Shown one piece after another: positions 9,601 to 17,603 of a DNA stretch of 64,000 nt. A program made the position numbers and the translations under genes. Within the stretch, counting starts at the first letter, position 1. The number at the start of each line of letters is the position of its first letter. The notes beneath the pieces are model-generated. The model saw only the letters and a list, made by a program, of their open reading frames with translations, did not search any database and was not told where the DNA came from. The stretch spans positions 51,145 through 115,144 of IMG/VR virus record IMGVR_UViG_3300020193_000004; one strand, given 5' to 3'. This stretch comes from a virus.

Positions 9601-11130
9601 GGTGTTGGCCGTGCCCGTGGACTTCACGGTAACAGACTGGTCTGCGCCGGCCTTCGTGGTCGTGAGCACGAGACGGTTGTCGACGGAGATGCTGATCGTG
9701 AGCTGGCCGAACTCGTCTGCGGCGGCCAGCAGATCCTTGAGCTCCGTGCGCGTGTACGGGCCGCCGGCGAAGGTGTAGGTGACCTCCTCGCCCTCGACGC
9801 CGTCCTCAGTCACCTGGAAGATCAGCGTGAGGCTGGCCAGGCTCAGCGAGGCGGCGATGGCGCCGGTGCTCTGCACGTAGGCCGAGCGGGACGCGAGCCC
9901 CTGGTTGGAACCGGTGAGCGTGGCGGCCTCGCCCTCGGGGGTGATCGAGCCGTACTCGAGCGCCTGCGCCCGGAAGTACGCGTACTTCGGCGCGAATGGG
10001 GTGCCGTGGTTCTCGGTGTTCACCTCGATGGTGTCGTAGACGCGGTTCGTGGGGTTCCCGTCGTCGTCGAACGTCGAGAGGCTGCTGTTGAGCTTGCCGA
10101 TCTTGAACCGGCTGGCCTCGATCTTGGTGATCTCCCCGCTGCCGACCTGTGAGCCGTCGGCCCACATCTGGTCTCCGGGCTTCGCCGCCGTTGCTGCTGC
10201 GAGCGGCACCGTGGCGGACGTCCCGGTGTAGGTGACCGCGGCCGCCTTCGAGGTGTTGAAGGTCTCGTCGAGGTCGACCTGGCCTGCCCAGAGGAGGTTG
10301 GCGGTGGGAGCCGCGTCGAAGGAGAGCTGCTCGCTGTCGTCCTCGAAGTAGCCGCCACGGTAGAACTCGAGCCACGGCGTGGTGAGGTCGCTGTCCTCGT
10401 CGTCCTGTCCGCGGAAGCCCGCGCCCTCGACGCGGTACTCCTTGGAGGCGTCGAACGAGGCGCCGAAGAGGATGGTGAGGGCCGAGGTCCCGGCTCGGAT
10501 GGTGATACTCGAGGTTGCGCCGAAGGTCGGCGAGGTGAGCTGCACCTTGTCCGAGCCGCTGACGTCGACCACCGTGGCGACCTCGGAACCGACGGCCTCG
10601 TTGATTGCCTCCGCGACCTCCTCTGCCGTCAGGGTCCCGACGAAGGTCACGGTGATGTCGGAGGAGACGTTCACGGGGTTCACGACGTCGAAGGCGAACG
10701 TGAACGCGTCCCCCACGGTGGCGTCGAAGGCGAACGAGTCGCCGACAGAGGTGCGCAGCGCCGCGGCGCGGCACTTGTTCATCAGCTTGAGGAACGCCGA
10801 GCCGTACGAGTCGTTGCTGCCGCGGTCGAGCGTGCGGACACTCCCGCCGAAGTACAGCGAGACCCCGACGGTCTCCTCGTCGATGTTGAGCTCGTCGATG
10901 TTCTCGCGGGGGTCCGGGAAGTCCGCCTGCGGGATGAACATCGACGCTTGGTTGTAGCGTGCGTCGGGGTACTTCGCATCGCTGTTCAGCCCGCCGTCGC
11001 TGTCGAGGACCTCGATGATCTGACGACAGACGCCCATGACGAGAGGGACGAGGGCGGGAGACGAGGGCGTGGAAGAACTCGACGCGATTTCCTGCGTGAT
11101 CTCGACACCGGGGCGGTTGCTGGATGCCAT
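6604..11130 (-). CDS. Giant contractile tail sheath protein
   Basis: A 1,508-residue sheath protein; T4 gp18 has about 660. The N-terminus RPGVEITQEI matches the 'PGVyi.E' handshake region of sheath proteins. The C-terminal ~250 residues hold the conserved sheath core: FTNFPVAGFTRVYG, then QLDTIADAGRYVMVNLGG, a helix AIDWLAKGLRATNRVFIG and a final strand VSVEPVYPCNKIKITIV. Between them lie several ~90-residue acidic beta repeats of the type 'tvtF.G...T..El...in......l.l.....G....i.i'. These are probably surface insertions that enlarge the subunit. The gene heads a run of sheath, lectin-like protein and tube, three bases after the previous stop. No frameshift is seen across 4.5 kb. Confidence 0.9.
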   Translation of the reverse strand: MASSNRPGVEITQEIASSSSTPSSPALVPLVMGVCRQIIEVLDSDGGLNSDAKYPDARYNQASMFIPQADFPDPRENIDELNIDEETVGVSLYFGGSVRTLDRGSNDSYGSAFLKLMNKCRAAALRTSVGDSFAFDATVGDAFTFAFDVVNPVNVSSDITVTFVGTLTAEEVAEAINEAVGSEVATVVDVSGSDKVQLTSPTFGATSSITIRAGTSALTILFGASFDASKEYRVEGAGFRGQDDEDSDLTTPWLEFYRGGYFEDDSEQLSFDAAPTANLLWAGQVDLDETFNTSKAAAVTYTGTSATVPLAAATAAKPGDQMWADGSQVGSGEITKIEASRFKIGKLNSSLSTFDDDGNPTNRVYDTIEVNTENHGTPFAPKYAYFRAQALEYGSITPEGEAATLTGSNQGLASRSAYVQSTGAIAASLSLASLTLIFQVTEDGVEGEEVTYTFAGGPYTRTELKDLLAAADEFGQLTISISVDNRLVLTTTKAGADQSVTVKSTGTANTALLFSTTAATTDTGKDVEFATQAALTSDFFALPMVDLTTKVYELTIEDSKGTHTVTTAAVSLATDAGTLAALTDKLCEAFGSTDGTLDPTIYDGGIPIATMTNSGGADTTGTITITTIEGGASVTLAITAVDETDGFRFLGFHDDTGDAPAQLDSVGGVTDFSGLGGILTVGATSGFDFSTTGVAGGNPAAVVISLSTGTGLTLNELAADLETQLEAAMVGAGAASGLVSVIFDFDDEQFEITVTGAASITIADRTGGTNLRDVLFDSGASDAQAVATWLGGTPSGITPADIVFTWSDDGGGTTTTITGTATYAMAGSADAEELTELLNAAANFNGITAAAKRLVEWFSADNDVVSVRTIDGGVVMELEAAALQAGFTAMGFDVDPAAYNDAGAANGTNADDGGADALKSTILIFNLDDNPYDYEITFATNSLQAAIDDINELVDGAEDVASEDTRKLVLTSLLAGAASKVAIDSTSTADTVFGITGTDEGAGRPDPDFYLDGDGAVHIGPNILRNRSSGIPFSLASALADVYIPYTALRKDVTASAEDPALLTFESTEILEASIGPISINNPLCLGVFLALANSPTQTISALGIDEESAAAPYGTLDGWSRAIEYIESKEVYAIAPLTADEYVQGLLSTHVQAMSAPEERGERILFIWAALPDRAVTVTVASGENGESNGTENSFTLDVNPASDLIENGIDPSDEISVDDNLYLELVVTTLGVSELRRYSVQEVNGVVIALRVTFADGENTDGFFTTETLDEELSAADWTLKIRGDRLYVTGTTIPDLAAEASAAASQAAAFAHRRVYYLACDSVDTSIDGVTQNVEGFYLAAAIAGMVAEQPPQQPFTNFPVAGFTRVYGTDDTYNGKQLDTIADAGRYVMVNLGGVPVARKQLSTDPTSIQTKELSITKAIDWLAKGLRATNRVFIGRSVITSGFLDQLTLCNEGFLDYAELLGVVRKAELTKLLQDTDAPDTVLIDVSVEPVYPCNKIKITIVS

Positions 11131-11132
11131 GT

Positions 11133-11927
11133 TCAGGCCTCGTCAGAGCTGTTGGAGGTGAAAACCGTCTCGAGGAGGACTTCAGCCTCTCGGAGGGTCT
11201 CGGGAGGTGAGCCGATCCGACGTACCACGACGGGCGCCGAAGACATCGCCAACTGTACCTTCTCCAGCACGCTGGGGGAAGAGTAGAGGTAGTCCGAGGC
11301 GCGTCGTTCCTGGTTGATCATGTCGATCGACCGAGCACTTGCGGGAGCAGTGGGCTCTTCTGCCCATGTCCACTGGAACGAGAACGGGAGGTTGACCTGC
11401 ACCATGAAGAGCCCGGTCGGGTCGCCGTGGATCAGTGCCCCCGGTGGGCTCGGGGAGTTCTGCGAGGCCGCCGGGCGCGCTATCTGATGGAACCCACCAG
11501 AGCCTTCGAGGAGGCGGCGGTTGGCGTACGTCCCGTGCACGACCAGGTGTGCCAGCCACTGCGCGACGACGTCGTTCTCGGCCAGGCAGTACACCACGAA
11601 GTGGCCGGAGATCAGGTCCGCGTGGACCCGCCGCCCGGTGGTGAGGTTCATGTACATCAGCTGGTCGATACCGAGCCCCTGGTACTGGACAGGGCCCATG
11701 ACGACGGTCACCGCAGGCTTCTTGCCCACCGTCTTCATGTCGAGCGGGGCCTCGGCGCGGATGATCACTTCCGTCCGCTCGGCATCCGGCTCCCAGTGGA
11801 ACTTCCCCTCTGCGTTGAAGTTGAAGAGTCCCTGCAGGAACCGGACGAAGAGCTTCTGCGCATAGAGCAACGGGTTGTCCCCGCGCTCCAACGAGACGCG
11901 TCGCGAGCGGGTGGCAACCTCACTCAC
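11133..11927 (-). CDS. Neck/tail-terminator candidate
   Basis: A 264-residue protein starting at a GTG at 11927 (VSEVATRSRRVSLERGD). GGAG lies seven bases upstream, and the start overlaps the preceding stop at 11920 by eight bases. The frame further upstream is arginine-rich shadow sequence. The protein is mixed alpha/beta, without membrane segment, with a central VTVVMGPVQYQGLG and a helix DVVAQWLAHLVVHGTYANRR. It lies directly before the sheath in a series of capsid, adaptor, closure protein, this gene, then sheath. That is where myoviruses keep the tail terminator or sheath terminator, so the call rests mainly on order. I do not recognise the sequence itself. Confidence 0.4.
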   Translation of the reverse strand: MSEVATRSRRVSLERGDNPLLYAQKLFVRFLQGLFNFNAEGKFHWEPDAERTEVIIRAEAPLDMKTVGKKPAVTVVMGPVQYQGLGIDQLMYMNLTTGRRVHADLISGHFVVYCLAENDVVAQWLAHLVVHGTYANRRLLEGSGGFHQIARPAASQNSPSPPGALIHGDPTGLFMVQVNLPFSFQWTWAEEPTAPASARSIDMINQERRASDYLYSSPSVLEKVQLAMSSAPVVVRRIGSPPETLREAEVLLETVFTSNSSDEA

Positions 11928-12351
11928 GGGACAGCTCCAGGAGGGCTTGGTGGTACACGTCGTAGATGGAGGCGACCTTCTCAGACCCAGCAGCCTTGCG
12001 CTCCTTCTCCAGTCGAGAGACCTCCTCTGCGATACGGACTTGACCGGCCATGTGCGCGAGTCCAGCGCTGACGGTGGCCACGGAGCCGAGAGCCCCCACG
12101 GCCTGTGTGATGGCCCGACGCTGAACGTCCGGGTGGAGCCGCGCGAAGCGCGCACCGAACCGGGAACGGGCGAGGGCGTCGGCGACCGGTACCCCTGCGT
12201 AGTACCCGAGCGCGTGTGCAGCCGCGATTCCGCCCATGTTCGCCAGGACGAACCCCCAGGGGTACGACGATGGGGGCGTACGCGCAGCCTGCTCCTGGTA
12301 CTCCTGGTACCCGGGCTGCTTCTTCATCTCGGCGACAGGGTCACGCATCAT
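11920..12351 (-). CDS. Small glycine-rich membrane protein with C-terminal VYDVY-type tag
   Basis: Starts at ATG 12351 (MMRDPVAEMKKQ; a second ATG follows at once) and overlaps the upstream stop by eleven bases; 143 residues. Segments around GFVLANMGGIAAAHALGYYAG and AVGALGSVATVSAGLAHMAG are hydrophobic and glycine/alanine-rich, suggesting two membrane-inserting helices. The C-terminus reads EKVASIYDVYHQALLELSRE, a copy of the tag that begins MFKTAAEVYDVYALALEK at 1098-1508. The tag is thus found at either end of different proteins. It also contains the K-V-A-S motif. It sits in the neck-gene series, but its composition is that of a minor or internal virion protein. Function unknown. Confidence 0.7.
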   Translation of the reverse strand: MMRDPVAEMKKQPGYQEYQEQAARTPPSSYPWGFVLANMGGIAAAHALGYYAGVPVADALARSRFGARFARLHPDVQRRAITQAVGALGSVATVSAGLAHMAGQVRIAEEVSRLEKERKAAGSEKVASIYDVYHQALLELSRE

Positions 12352-13234
12352 CGCGGTATCCGTACCGACCGAGTAGCCGATCCAGCTCGTCCGCGGGAGT
12401 CGAACTCGCTGCCTCGATCGTGTGTGGGTTCGTGTAGTTGCGCGACGCCGCGTGCGTGACCTCCCGGTGGTCGACCTGCAACGGAATCGCCGCCTCGATC
12501 GCACTGGGAGACAGCTGCACAGCCTGCGCCTCCTGATGCACCGAGACCCCGAGGCGGGTGGTGGCGGAGACGCTGAGCACTCGGAAACGCTGGTTCCGGT
12601 GGTCGATGATCAAGGACAGCGGGGTGATGCGCGGCGACGCCGTGGTGCGCAGGGTCAGCGTGTTCTGCTGATAGTGGTCGTACGTGGACGAGATCTCGAC
12701 GGTCGGGTTCCGGTCGAACTGGATGAAGCACTCGACGGGGTAGTGGTAACCCCCCGAGAACCCAGTCCCCCAGCACACCGTGCAGGAGTCGTCCAGGCGC
12801 TTTGCGAGGGCGTCGTCCCAGCACTGCGGACAGCGCTGCCCGAAGGTGCGCCGCGGGAAGAGCCATGCCCGTGTACCGGCGAACTCGGTGAAGAGGAGAT
12901 GCTCCAGACTGACGATCTCGGCGCCGATGAGGTCCAGTTCCCCCTCACGATCGGCAACCCCGGACACGACCTCGACGCTGCGCAGCGTGTTCGCGGCCCG
13001 GATGCGGTAGATGAGCACGCGGTTGAACGCGAACTGCGGAGTCGAGTTGTCCCGCACGTAGTAGCGGTCGATGATCGGCCCGGCGATCACATCCCACGGC
13101 CCGGCCTCGGACTCAGACCGCTCGACGAAGAACTCCCACTCCTGCATGTCGTCGTGGGTGGGCGCGATCTCCCAGTCCACGTCGAGGTACCGGCGGTCGA
13201 ACCCCGTGACACGGACCTGCGTGATGGAGATCAT
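12341..13234 (-). CDS. Head-closure-like virion protein with FnIII-like N-terminus and zinc ribbon
   Basis: A 297-residue protein. The first ~100 residues show the strand pattern of a fibronectin type III-like domain (WEIAPTHDDMQEWEFFVERS ... VLIYRIRAAN). Near the middle, CPQCW is followed ~17 residues later by CTVCWGTGFSGGYHYPV, a four-cysteine zinc-ribbon-like site ending in the 'C.GTG..GGY..P' phrase found in several phage neck/head-closure proteins. The C-terminal half is beta-rich (LTLRTTASPRITPLSLIIDH). It overlaps both neighbours (ATGA and an 11-base overlap), so translation is probably coupled. Gene order between a putative adaptor and the sheath supports a role at the head-tail joint. 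The exact role is inferred. Confidence 0.5.
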   Translation of the reverse strand: MISITQVRVTGFDRRYLDVDWEIAPTHDDMQEWEFFVERSESEAGPWDVIAGPIIDRYYVRDNSTPQFAFNRVLIYRIRAANTLRSVEVVSGVADREGELDLIGAEIVSLEHLLFTEFAGTRAWLFPRRTFGQRCPQCWDDALAKRLDDSCTVCWGTGFSGGYHYPVECFIQFDRNPTVEISSTYDHYQQNTLTLRTTASPRITPLSLIIDHRNQRFRVLSVSATTRLGVSVHQEAQAVQLSPSAIEAAIPLQVDHREVTHAASRNYTNPHTIEAASSTPADELDRLLGRYGYRDDA

Positions 13235-14094
13235 CGCAGCACGCGCGGTACGACTCCGGCTGCGGCCAACCCCGCGAGAATCCCGTAAGGCAGTGCCGCC
13301 ACCGCTGCCGAGCGCCGAGGGTTCTCGCTGCCCTCCGCGGCAAGCTCTGCCCGCATGTCATGGTACTTCGTCTTCAGCCGCTGGATGGCCGTGTCCTTGC
13401 TGTGCGCTGCGTGGACCTGGTGAGCTGCGCGAGCTGCCTCTTCCTTGATCTCACGAGACGACTTGCCGCTCTCACCTCGCGTGAGCTTGCTCTTCTCGTA
13501 GAGGTACCCACCAGCGGCCGCCGGTACACCCAGGAGCACCGCGCCGATGGCCGGAGCTGCAGCGGGGTGCGCACGCACGTACTCGCGAATGGCTGCACCA
13601 GCAGCCGAAGCAGCCTTGTTCTGGCCTGAGCCGCGTACAGCAAGCCCAGCGGCTCCGCCCACAGTACCCACACCAGCTCCGACTGCGCCGTGCTGAAGAC
13701 CAGACACAAGGGTCCCTGCGTCGCGCAGCTCCTGTGGGTGCGCGACGCGCCCATGCTGCTTCGCGAACGCCTCGGCCGCATCACCCACCACACTCCGGGT
13801 CCTACGAGCGATCGAGGGTGCAGCGAGGTGGCCAACCGCAGCACCACCAAGTCCGCCGACGCCGGCGCCGATAGCCGCACCCTTCAGACGGTTGCCCTTC
13901 CCAGCAGTCAGGGCACCGACGCCGGCACCGACGCCGGCACCGACAAGCCCCCCGACTACCGAGGCACGCTTCTCCATCGCCTCCTTGGCGATCTCGAACG
14001 CGGCTGCCTGCTTCCGCCCGGTGAGCTCCATCCAGAGGTCAGCGGCGGCAGCCTGCCGGGCCGCGGATGTGCGGACGTCCCAGTGCGGTTCCAT
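13231..14094 (-). CDS. Glycine-zipper virion protein with EKRAS motif
   Basis: I start it at the ATG at 14094 (MEPHWDVRTS), which overlaps the previous stop as TGATG; 287 residues. Residues ~48-90 contain EKRASVVGGLVGAGVGAGVG and AAIGAGVGGLGGAAVGHL, long G-x-A/V-x-G runs typical of glycine-zipper membrane-inserting proteins. A second run (GAVGAGVGTVGGAAGLAV) and a third hydrophobic segment (APAIGAVLLGVPAAAGGYLY) follow, then a charged helix and a final hydrophobic stretch. It is one of several such proteins in this genome. A pore-forming or internal virion protein involved in DNA ejection is plausible. No enzyme motif is seen. Confidence 0.7.
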   Translation of the reverse strand: MEPHWDVRTSAARQAAAADLWMELTGRKQAAAFEIAKEAMEKRASVVGGLVGAGVGAGVGALTAGKGNRLKGAAIGAGVGGLGGAAVGHLAAPSIARRTRSVVGDAAEAFAKQHGRVAHPQELRDAGTLVSGLQHGAVGAGVGTVGGAAGLAVRGSGQNKAASAAGAAIREYVRAHPAAAPAIGAVLLGVPAAAGGYLYEKSKLTRGESGKSSREIKEEAARAAHQVHAAHSKDTAIQRLKTKYHDMRAELAAEGSENPRRSAAVAALPYGILAGLAAAGVVPRVLR

Positions 14095-14585
14095 CACATC
14101 AACCCGTTGAGGTAGACGCCGTTGATGACGAAGTACTCCGAAGTCGCGCCGATCCCGTCCATGGCTGCCTCCACGTTCATCGAGGACTTCATCCTGACCT
14201 TCTTGTCCTCGTAACCGGACTTGAGCATGCTCACCCACTGCATGATCATCGGCGCCTTGTCGTTCACGGAGACGGAGATCCCGCCGTCGCTAAACGAGAT
14301 ATGGTTCCGCATCTGCAGCATGGCGATGCTCTCCAGGAGGGAGATCGCGGCCGCCCGGCACAGCAGGTGCTTCGAGGGGAAGTTGTCGATGGTGGTCGTA
14401 CCCAGGAAGGGTGGCGTCGTGTTCCAGTCATCGAGCGCGTCGACGATGGCCCACGCGATCATGCGGGGCGAGCTCTCATAGCCCTGCGTCAGTCGGTTCA
14501 ACTCCGGGTAGTCGCGCATGTACTGGCGCACGTACGCGATCATCTCGTTCATCCGCGCCGACGCTGATGGGAGAGCAGTAGCCAC
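14094..14585 (-). CDS. Probable head-tail adaptor (neck) protein
   Basis: A 163-residue, mostly helical protein with MIAYVRQYMRDYPELNRLT near the start and a PRMIAWAIVDALDDWNTTPP phrase. The central helix CRAAAISLLESIAML is followed by a beta region (HISFSDGGISVSVND) and a C-terminal SEYFVINGVYLNG. Helical adaptor proteins under the portal often share the 'vR.y..D...lN.l....s...i..aI.dA..d.N..pP' pattern. It lies downstream of the capsid gene and upstream of the zinc-ribbon closure-like gene, the usual place for an adaptor. The call is based on pattern and order. Confidence 0.45.
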   Translation of the reverse strand: MATALPSASARMNEMIAYVRQYMRDYPELNRLTQGYESSPRMIAWAIVDALDDWNTTPPFLGTTTIDNFPSKHLLCRAAAISLLESIAMLQMRNHISFSDGGISVSVNDKAPMIMQWVSMLKSGYEDKKVRMKSSMNVEAAMDGIGATSEYFVINGVYLNGLM

Positions 14586-14588
14586 AGG

Positions 14589-15071
14589 TCACTCCGTCGG
14601 GATGAAGCCGCCACGGGTACGCGTCCAGCGCCCCAGCCAGAAGAACGCCTCGGGGTCGAGCTCGCGACCCTCCTGGAACAGCGCGCGGCTCAGTCGCATG
14701 ACCGCCGCCGCCTTGGAGGCAGGCACGCTGATCGACGGCAGGGCCCGAGTGGCCAGGTTCTGTACCTGCTCGAGCGTGAGGTCGTTCAGGTAGACGCGTA
14801 CCTGCTCGAGGGTGAGCGCGGTGGGGGCCGTGGCCTCCGCCTGCTCACGTGCGGCGCGCAGCCCCGCCTTGCTCGTGCGCGTAAAACGAGCAGGCAGGTC
14901 ACCGATCCAGAGGAGGGTGCCGTGCATCTCGCGGTGCTTCGCGCCAATGGTGGAGGAGTCCACCTCGACGAACTGCCCCGGGCGTACACTCTGCCCGCCG
15001 ATCTTGACCGCGACACCCTCACCGGGGGTGTTCGGCCGGTCGGAGACGTTGTGAACGAGGATCTTGCCCAT
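14589..15071 (-). CDS. Hypothetical head-region protein
   Basis: A 160-residue protein, not recognised. The N-terminal ~70 residues form a compact beta unit (MGKILVHNVSDRPNTPGEG, then VKIGGQSVRPGQFVEVDSS). The C-terminal half is helical, with two copies of a short LTLEQV phrase (ALTLEQVRVYLNDLTLEQVQ). The ATG at 15071 overlaps the previous stop by one base, indicating coupled translation. No membrane segment, signal peptide or catalytic motif is seen. Its place between the capsid gene and neck genes suggests a minor head or neck component. Confidence 0.65.
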   Translation of the reverse strand: MGKILVHNVSDRPNTPGEGVAVKIGGQSVRPGQFVEVDSSTIGAKHREMHGTLLWIGDLPARFTRTSKAGLRAAREQAEATAPTALTLEQVRVYLNDLTLEQVQNLATRALPSISVPASKAAAVMRLSRALFQEGRELDPEAFFWLGRWTRTRGGFIPTE

Positions 15072-15775
15072 CAGACCTCCTCGGTCCGCAGGAGAGCGAC
15101 CGCGCGGTTGGCGATGACCGGGTCGGGGTCACCGGAGAGGCACTCGTTGACCTCCTCGATGAGCGTGGCCTTGTTCTTACCCAGCCACGGCTTCTCGAAG
15201 AGCGCGAGGACGCCGCCCAGCACCTTGTTCTTGGCATCGCGCACCAGCTCGTCGATGTCGAGCGGGAGCGTGAAGGTCTCGTTGTCGGCCACCGGGGGTG
15301 CCTTGGGATCGGTGTGCTCCTCGGCCACGGGGTCCAGGAACGCTTCGACCGGGGGCGGTGCCTCCTCCTCGGGGGTGACATCGCCCTCAGGGGAGACCAC
15401 CGACCCCTCCGCGCCCCCCAGTGGAACTGCAGGGCTGGTGTCGGCGGGAGGAGTCGGCGGTTCGGCTGCTACGGCCTGCGCTGCTGCATCACCCTCGGGA
15501 CCCGGGGTGATGCCCAGGCGCACGCGCAGCTCGGCGAAGTCCACCGACTGGCGAGAGGACCCGAACTCGCGGACCTCGATGTTGCCGATGCTGACCAGAT
15601 ACTCCAGCTGGTCGACGATCGCCGGCAGCAGCAGATCGACAGGCATCACGCGGCGGCCGCGGGGAGGGAGGGGCTGCCCGGCGATCGTCGGCCGCTGGAG
15701 TACCTTGCCCGGGAACCTGGCGCGCAGACGCGCCGTACCAGGGTCCATGACCGTGTTGATGACGAGAAGGCGCAT
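15071..15775 (-). CDS. Hypothetical head-region protein with acidic Pro-rich linker
   Basis: A 234-residue protein. It has a structured N-terminus (MRLLVINTVMDPGTARLRAR), an acidic proline/alanine-rich linker (~110-160, e.g. GDVTPEEEAPPPVEAF) and a C-terminal helical part (ELVRDAKNKVLGGVLALF). No family is recognised. It is the first gene after the hairpin terminator that follows the major capsid gene and overlaps the next gene by one base. GGAG lies six bases before the ATG. The separate structured ends joined by a flexible linker could suit a head-decorating or connector protein. Confidence 0.65.
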   Translation of the reverse strand: MRLLVINTVMDPGTARLRARFPGKVLQRPTIAGQPLPPRGRRVMPVDLLLPAIVDQLEYLVSIGNIEVREFGSSRQSVDFAELRVRLGITPGPEGDAAAQAVAAEPPTPPADTSPAVPLGGAEGSVVSPEGDVTPEEEAPPPVEAFLDPVAEEHTDPKAPPVADNETFTLPLDIDELVRDAKNKVLGGVLALFEKPWLGKNKATLIEEVNECLSGDPDPVIANRAVALLRTEEV

Positions 15776-15793
15776 GTGCAGCTCCTGAAACAG

Positions 15794-15824
15794 GTCGGCC
15801 CCGATCTTGTGGACCGGGGCCGAC
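15794..15824 (-). terminator. Hairpin terminator after the major capsid gene
   Basis: The arms GTCGGCCCCG and CGGGGCCGAC are perfect 10-bp complements around an 11-base loop. On the minus strand they lie 40 bases after the capsid stop and are followed by CTGTTTC. This suits termination or partial read-through after a highly expressed gene. Confidence 0.65.
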
Positions 15825-15863
15825 AGAGGGTGGGAGGCCCGTGGACCTGTCGGCCCGCGAGTC

Positions 15864-17027
15864 TCAGAAGAGCGAGATGTGCGGGAAGGTCAGGCCCTCG
15901 GCGACCTTATTATTCACGCCGCCCATGTCCTCGATCTCGACCGGGATGCCGGCCGCGTAGCCGGAGTCGGTGTCGCCCGCGGTGACGGACCCGGAGTAGA
16001 GCTCGAGCTTCACCACCGAGGCGATGTTCGCGATGCCCAGCCCGATGTCCATCCAGGCCTGCCAGTAGATCCGGTTCGCGATCTTGTCGATGTAGAACTT
16101 CACGTCGTTGAGCGTGTAGTTCCGGCCGAAGTACTGGGCGCTGGTGAAGACGTAGACGTTGCCCTCGCGGAGCAGGTCGTTCTTGATCGTCTTCACGATG
16201 CGCAGGCCGACGGCCTTGTTGTACGACCAGCCGTTCACCGCGGTCTCGCTCTGGAGCCGTGAGCCCAGGTCCTCGTGGGTCCAGGAGTCGAACTCGTCGA
16301 TGTCCGACTCGCAGGCCAGCATGACCTCGGGACGCAAGCGGCCCTGGCGGACCACGTTGCCCGAACCGTCGGTGATCACGCGCTTCAGGAGGCGCTTGAT
16401 CTTGACGATGTCGGGGCGCTGGATCGCCTTGACCACGAAGTTGTCCGAGGCCTGCTGCAGGGCGAGCGAGCCCTTGACCTTCGAGACCTCGAGGCAGGTG
16501 CCGGCATTTACGTTCGTGGTGTTGAAGCCGACCACGGAGCCATTGGCCTCCTCCTGCATCGCCTCGACCGCGGTCTCGGTGTGCACGAGGAAGTTGCGGT
16601 CCTTGACCTCGACCATGTCCTTGAGGCTGTTCTCCTCGATGATGCGCGTCACCGGCATTTCGTAGGCCATCAGCTCTTGCTCCACAATCTCGAACTTGAG
16701 GCTCGAGACAGTGAAGAAGCCGATCGCGAAGCGCTTGCCGGTGACGTACTGGGCGTCGGGCTGGCCGCGGAAGGTGAACGCCATCGCGCGGGACCCGGGC
16801 TCGATGTCCACGATCTTCACGAGGGTGTCGTGCTCGACCGACCGCTGCAGATCGCCGCGCACGACGCGCTCGTTCGGGACGATCATGTCCGTGAAGCTGG
16901 CCTCACGGATACGATCTCGGATGAAGTTGAGGGACTCGGCCGCGGTCTTAGTGGTGCCGTCGGTCTCGAGCCGCTCGACGAACCCTGCGTTGAGATCCCG
17001 GGCGCTGCTGCCGTCGATCGTGTTCAT
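15864..17027 (-). CDS. Probable major capsid protein
   Basis: A 387-residue protein with no membrane segment. The N-terminal ~35 residues include TKTAAESLNFIRDRIRE, a possible region for maturation cleavage. The body has the layout expected of an HK97-fold capsid subunit: an N-arm, long central helix and strands (FIRDRIREASFTDMIVP, VKIVDIEPGSRAMAFTFRG), and a C-terminal P-domain/A-domain pattern (NVYVFTSAQYFGRNYTLNDV, KIANRIYWQAWMDIGLGIAN). It is flanked by a probable decoration protein upstream and a strong terminator downstream, and is followed by head-completion genes. The single-copy position and length fit a capsid protein better than a tail protein. Confidence 0.72.
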   Translation of the reverse strand: MNTIDGSSARDLNAGFVERLETDGTTKTAAESLNFIRDRIREASFTDMIVPNERVVRGDLQRSVEHDTLVKIVDIEPGSRAMAFTFRGQPDAQYVTGKRFAIGFFTVSSLKFEIVEQELMAYEMPVTRIIEENSLKDMVEVKDRNFLVHTETAVEAMQEEANGSVVGFNTTNVNAGTCLEVSKVKGSLALQQASDNFVVKAIQRPDIVKIKRLLKRVITDGSGNVVRQGRLRPEVMLACESDIDEFDSWTHEDLGSRLQSETAVNGWSYNKAVGLRIVKTIKNDLLREGNVYVFTSAQYFGRNYTLNDVKFYIDKIANRIYWQAWMDIGLGIANIASVVKLELYSGSVTAGDTDSGYAAGIPVEIEDMGGVNNKVAEGLTFPHISLF

Positions 17028-17078
17028 GACAGATCCTTGAGAAGGTGGGTGGAGTAGGAGAGGGGGTACCCGGGACGC

Positions 17079-17603
17079 CTACTGGAGCCCGTAGATGACG
17101 CTGATATCGTCCGTGCCGTAGATGCGTGAGACGCGCCCCACGACCCAGCCGGCGCTGAAGACGGCGAGGGCGCGGCGGACCTTGCCCCAGGCGTTGCTGC
17201 CGCCGTCCCAGTCCCACACGGAGACCTTGCTGTTCACCGAGAGGCCGGACGAGCGACAGATCTTAGTGCGGAACTCGAAGCCGAGGGGACCGCGGATGCA
17301 GTGCGCCTGCTGCGACATCTGCGCGTCGTAACGCCCCTCCTCGAGGAAGTACATGAAGGCGGGGTTGGTGCCCTCGCCGTCCGGCGTGCCCTCCACGGCC
17401 ACGGCATTGTTGCCACCTCGGGTGTACTTGGCGGAGGACCCGCTCGAGACGAGCTCGAGGAACTCGCCCTCGACGAGGGCGCGGGTGTCGCTGGGGTCGA
17501 ACGGGTTCACGCCCGACTCGCCGGACCCTGCCGTGTAGGGCAGATCCCGGGTGACGAGAAGGCTGTAACCCGGGTTCAGGATGGTGACGTACTTGCCGGC
17601 CAT
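17079..17603 (-). CDS. Probable capsid decoration/cement protein
   Basis: A 174-residue, beta-rich protein beginning MAGKYVTILNPGYSLLVTRD. Strand phrases include EGEFLELVSSG, AFMYFLEEGRYDAQM, GFEFRTKIC, VNSKVSVWDWDG and GWVVGRVSRIYGTDDISVIY. There is no membrane segment. It lies directly upstream of the probable major capsid gene, with a 51-base gap and its own leader of about 74 bases. Small beta proteins next to the capsid gene are commonly cement or decoration proteins; this is a positional inference. Confidence 0.5.
   Translation of the reverse strand: MAGKYVTILNPGYSLLVTRDLPYTAGSGESGVNPFDPSDTRALVEGEFLELVSSGSSAKYTRGGNNAVAVEGTPDGEGTNPAFMYFLEEGRYDAQMSQQAHCIRGPLGFEFRTKICRSSGLSVNSKVSVWDWDGGSNAWGKVRRALAVFSAGWVVGRVSRIYGTDDISVIYGLQ

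Noticed and set aside
11133-12155. Longer start for the terminator-like gene at 12155
   Set aside because: The added residues overlap the whole neighbour gene in another frame and are Arg/Ser/Trp-rich; the GTG at 11927 has a ribosome site and operon overlap.
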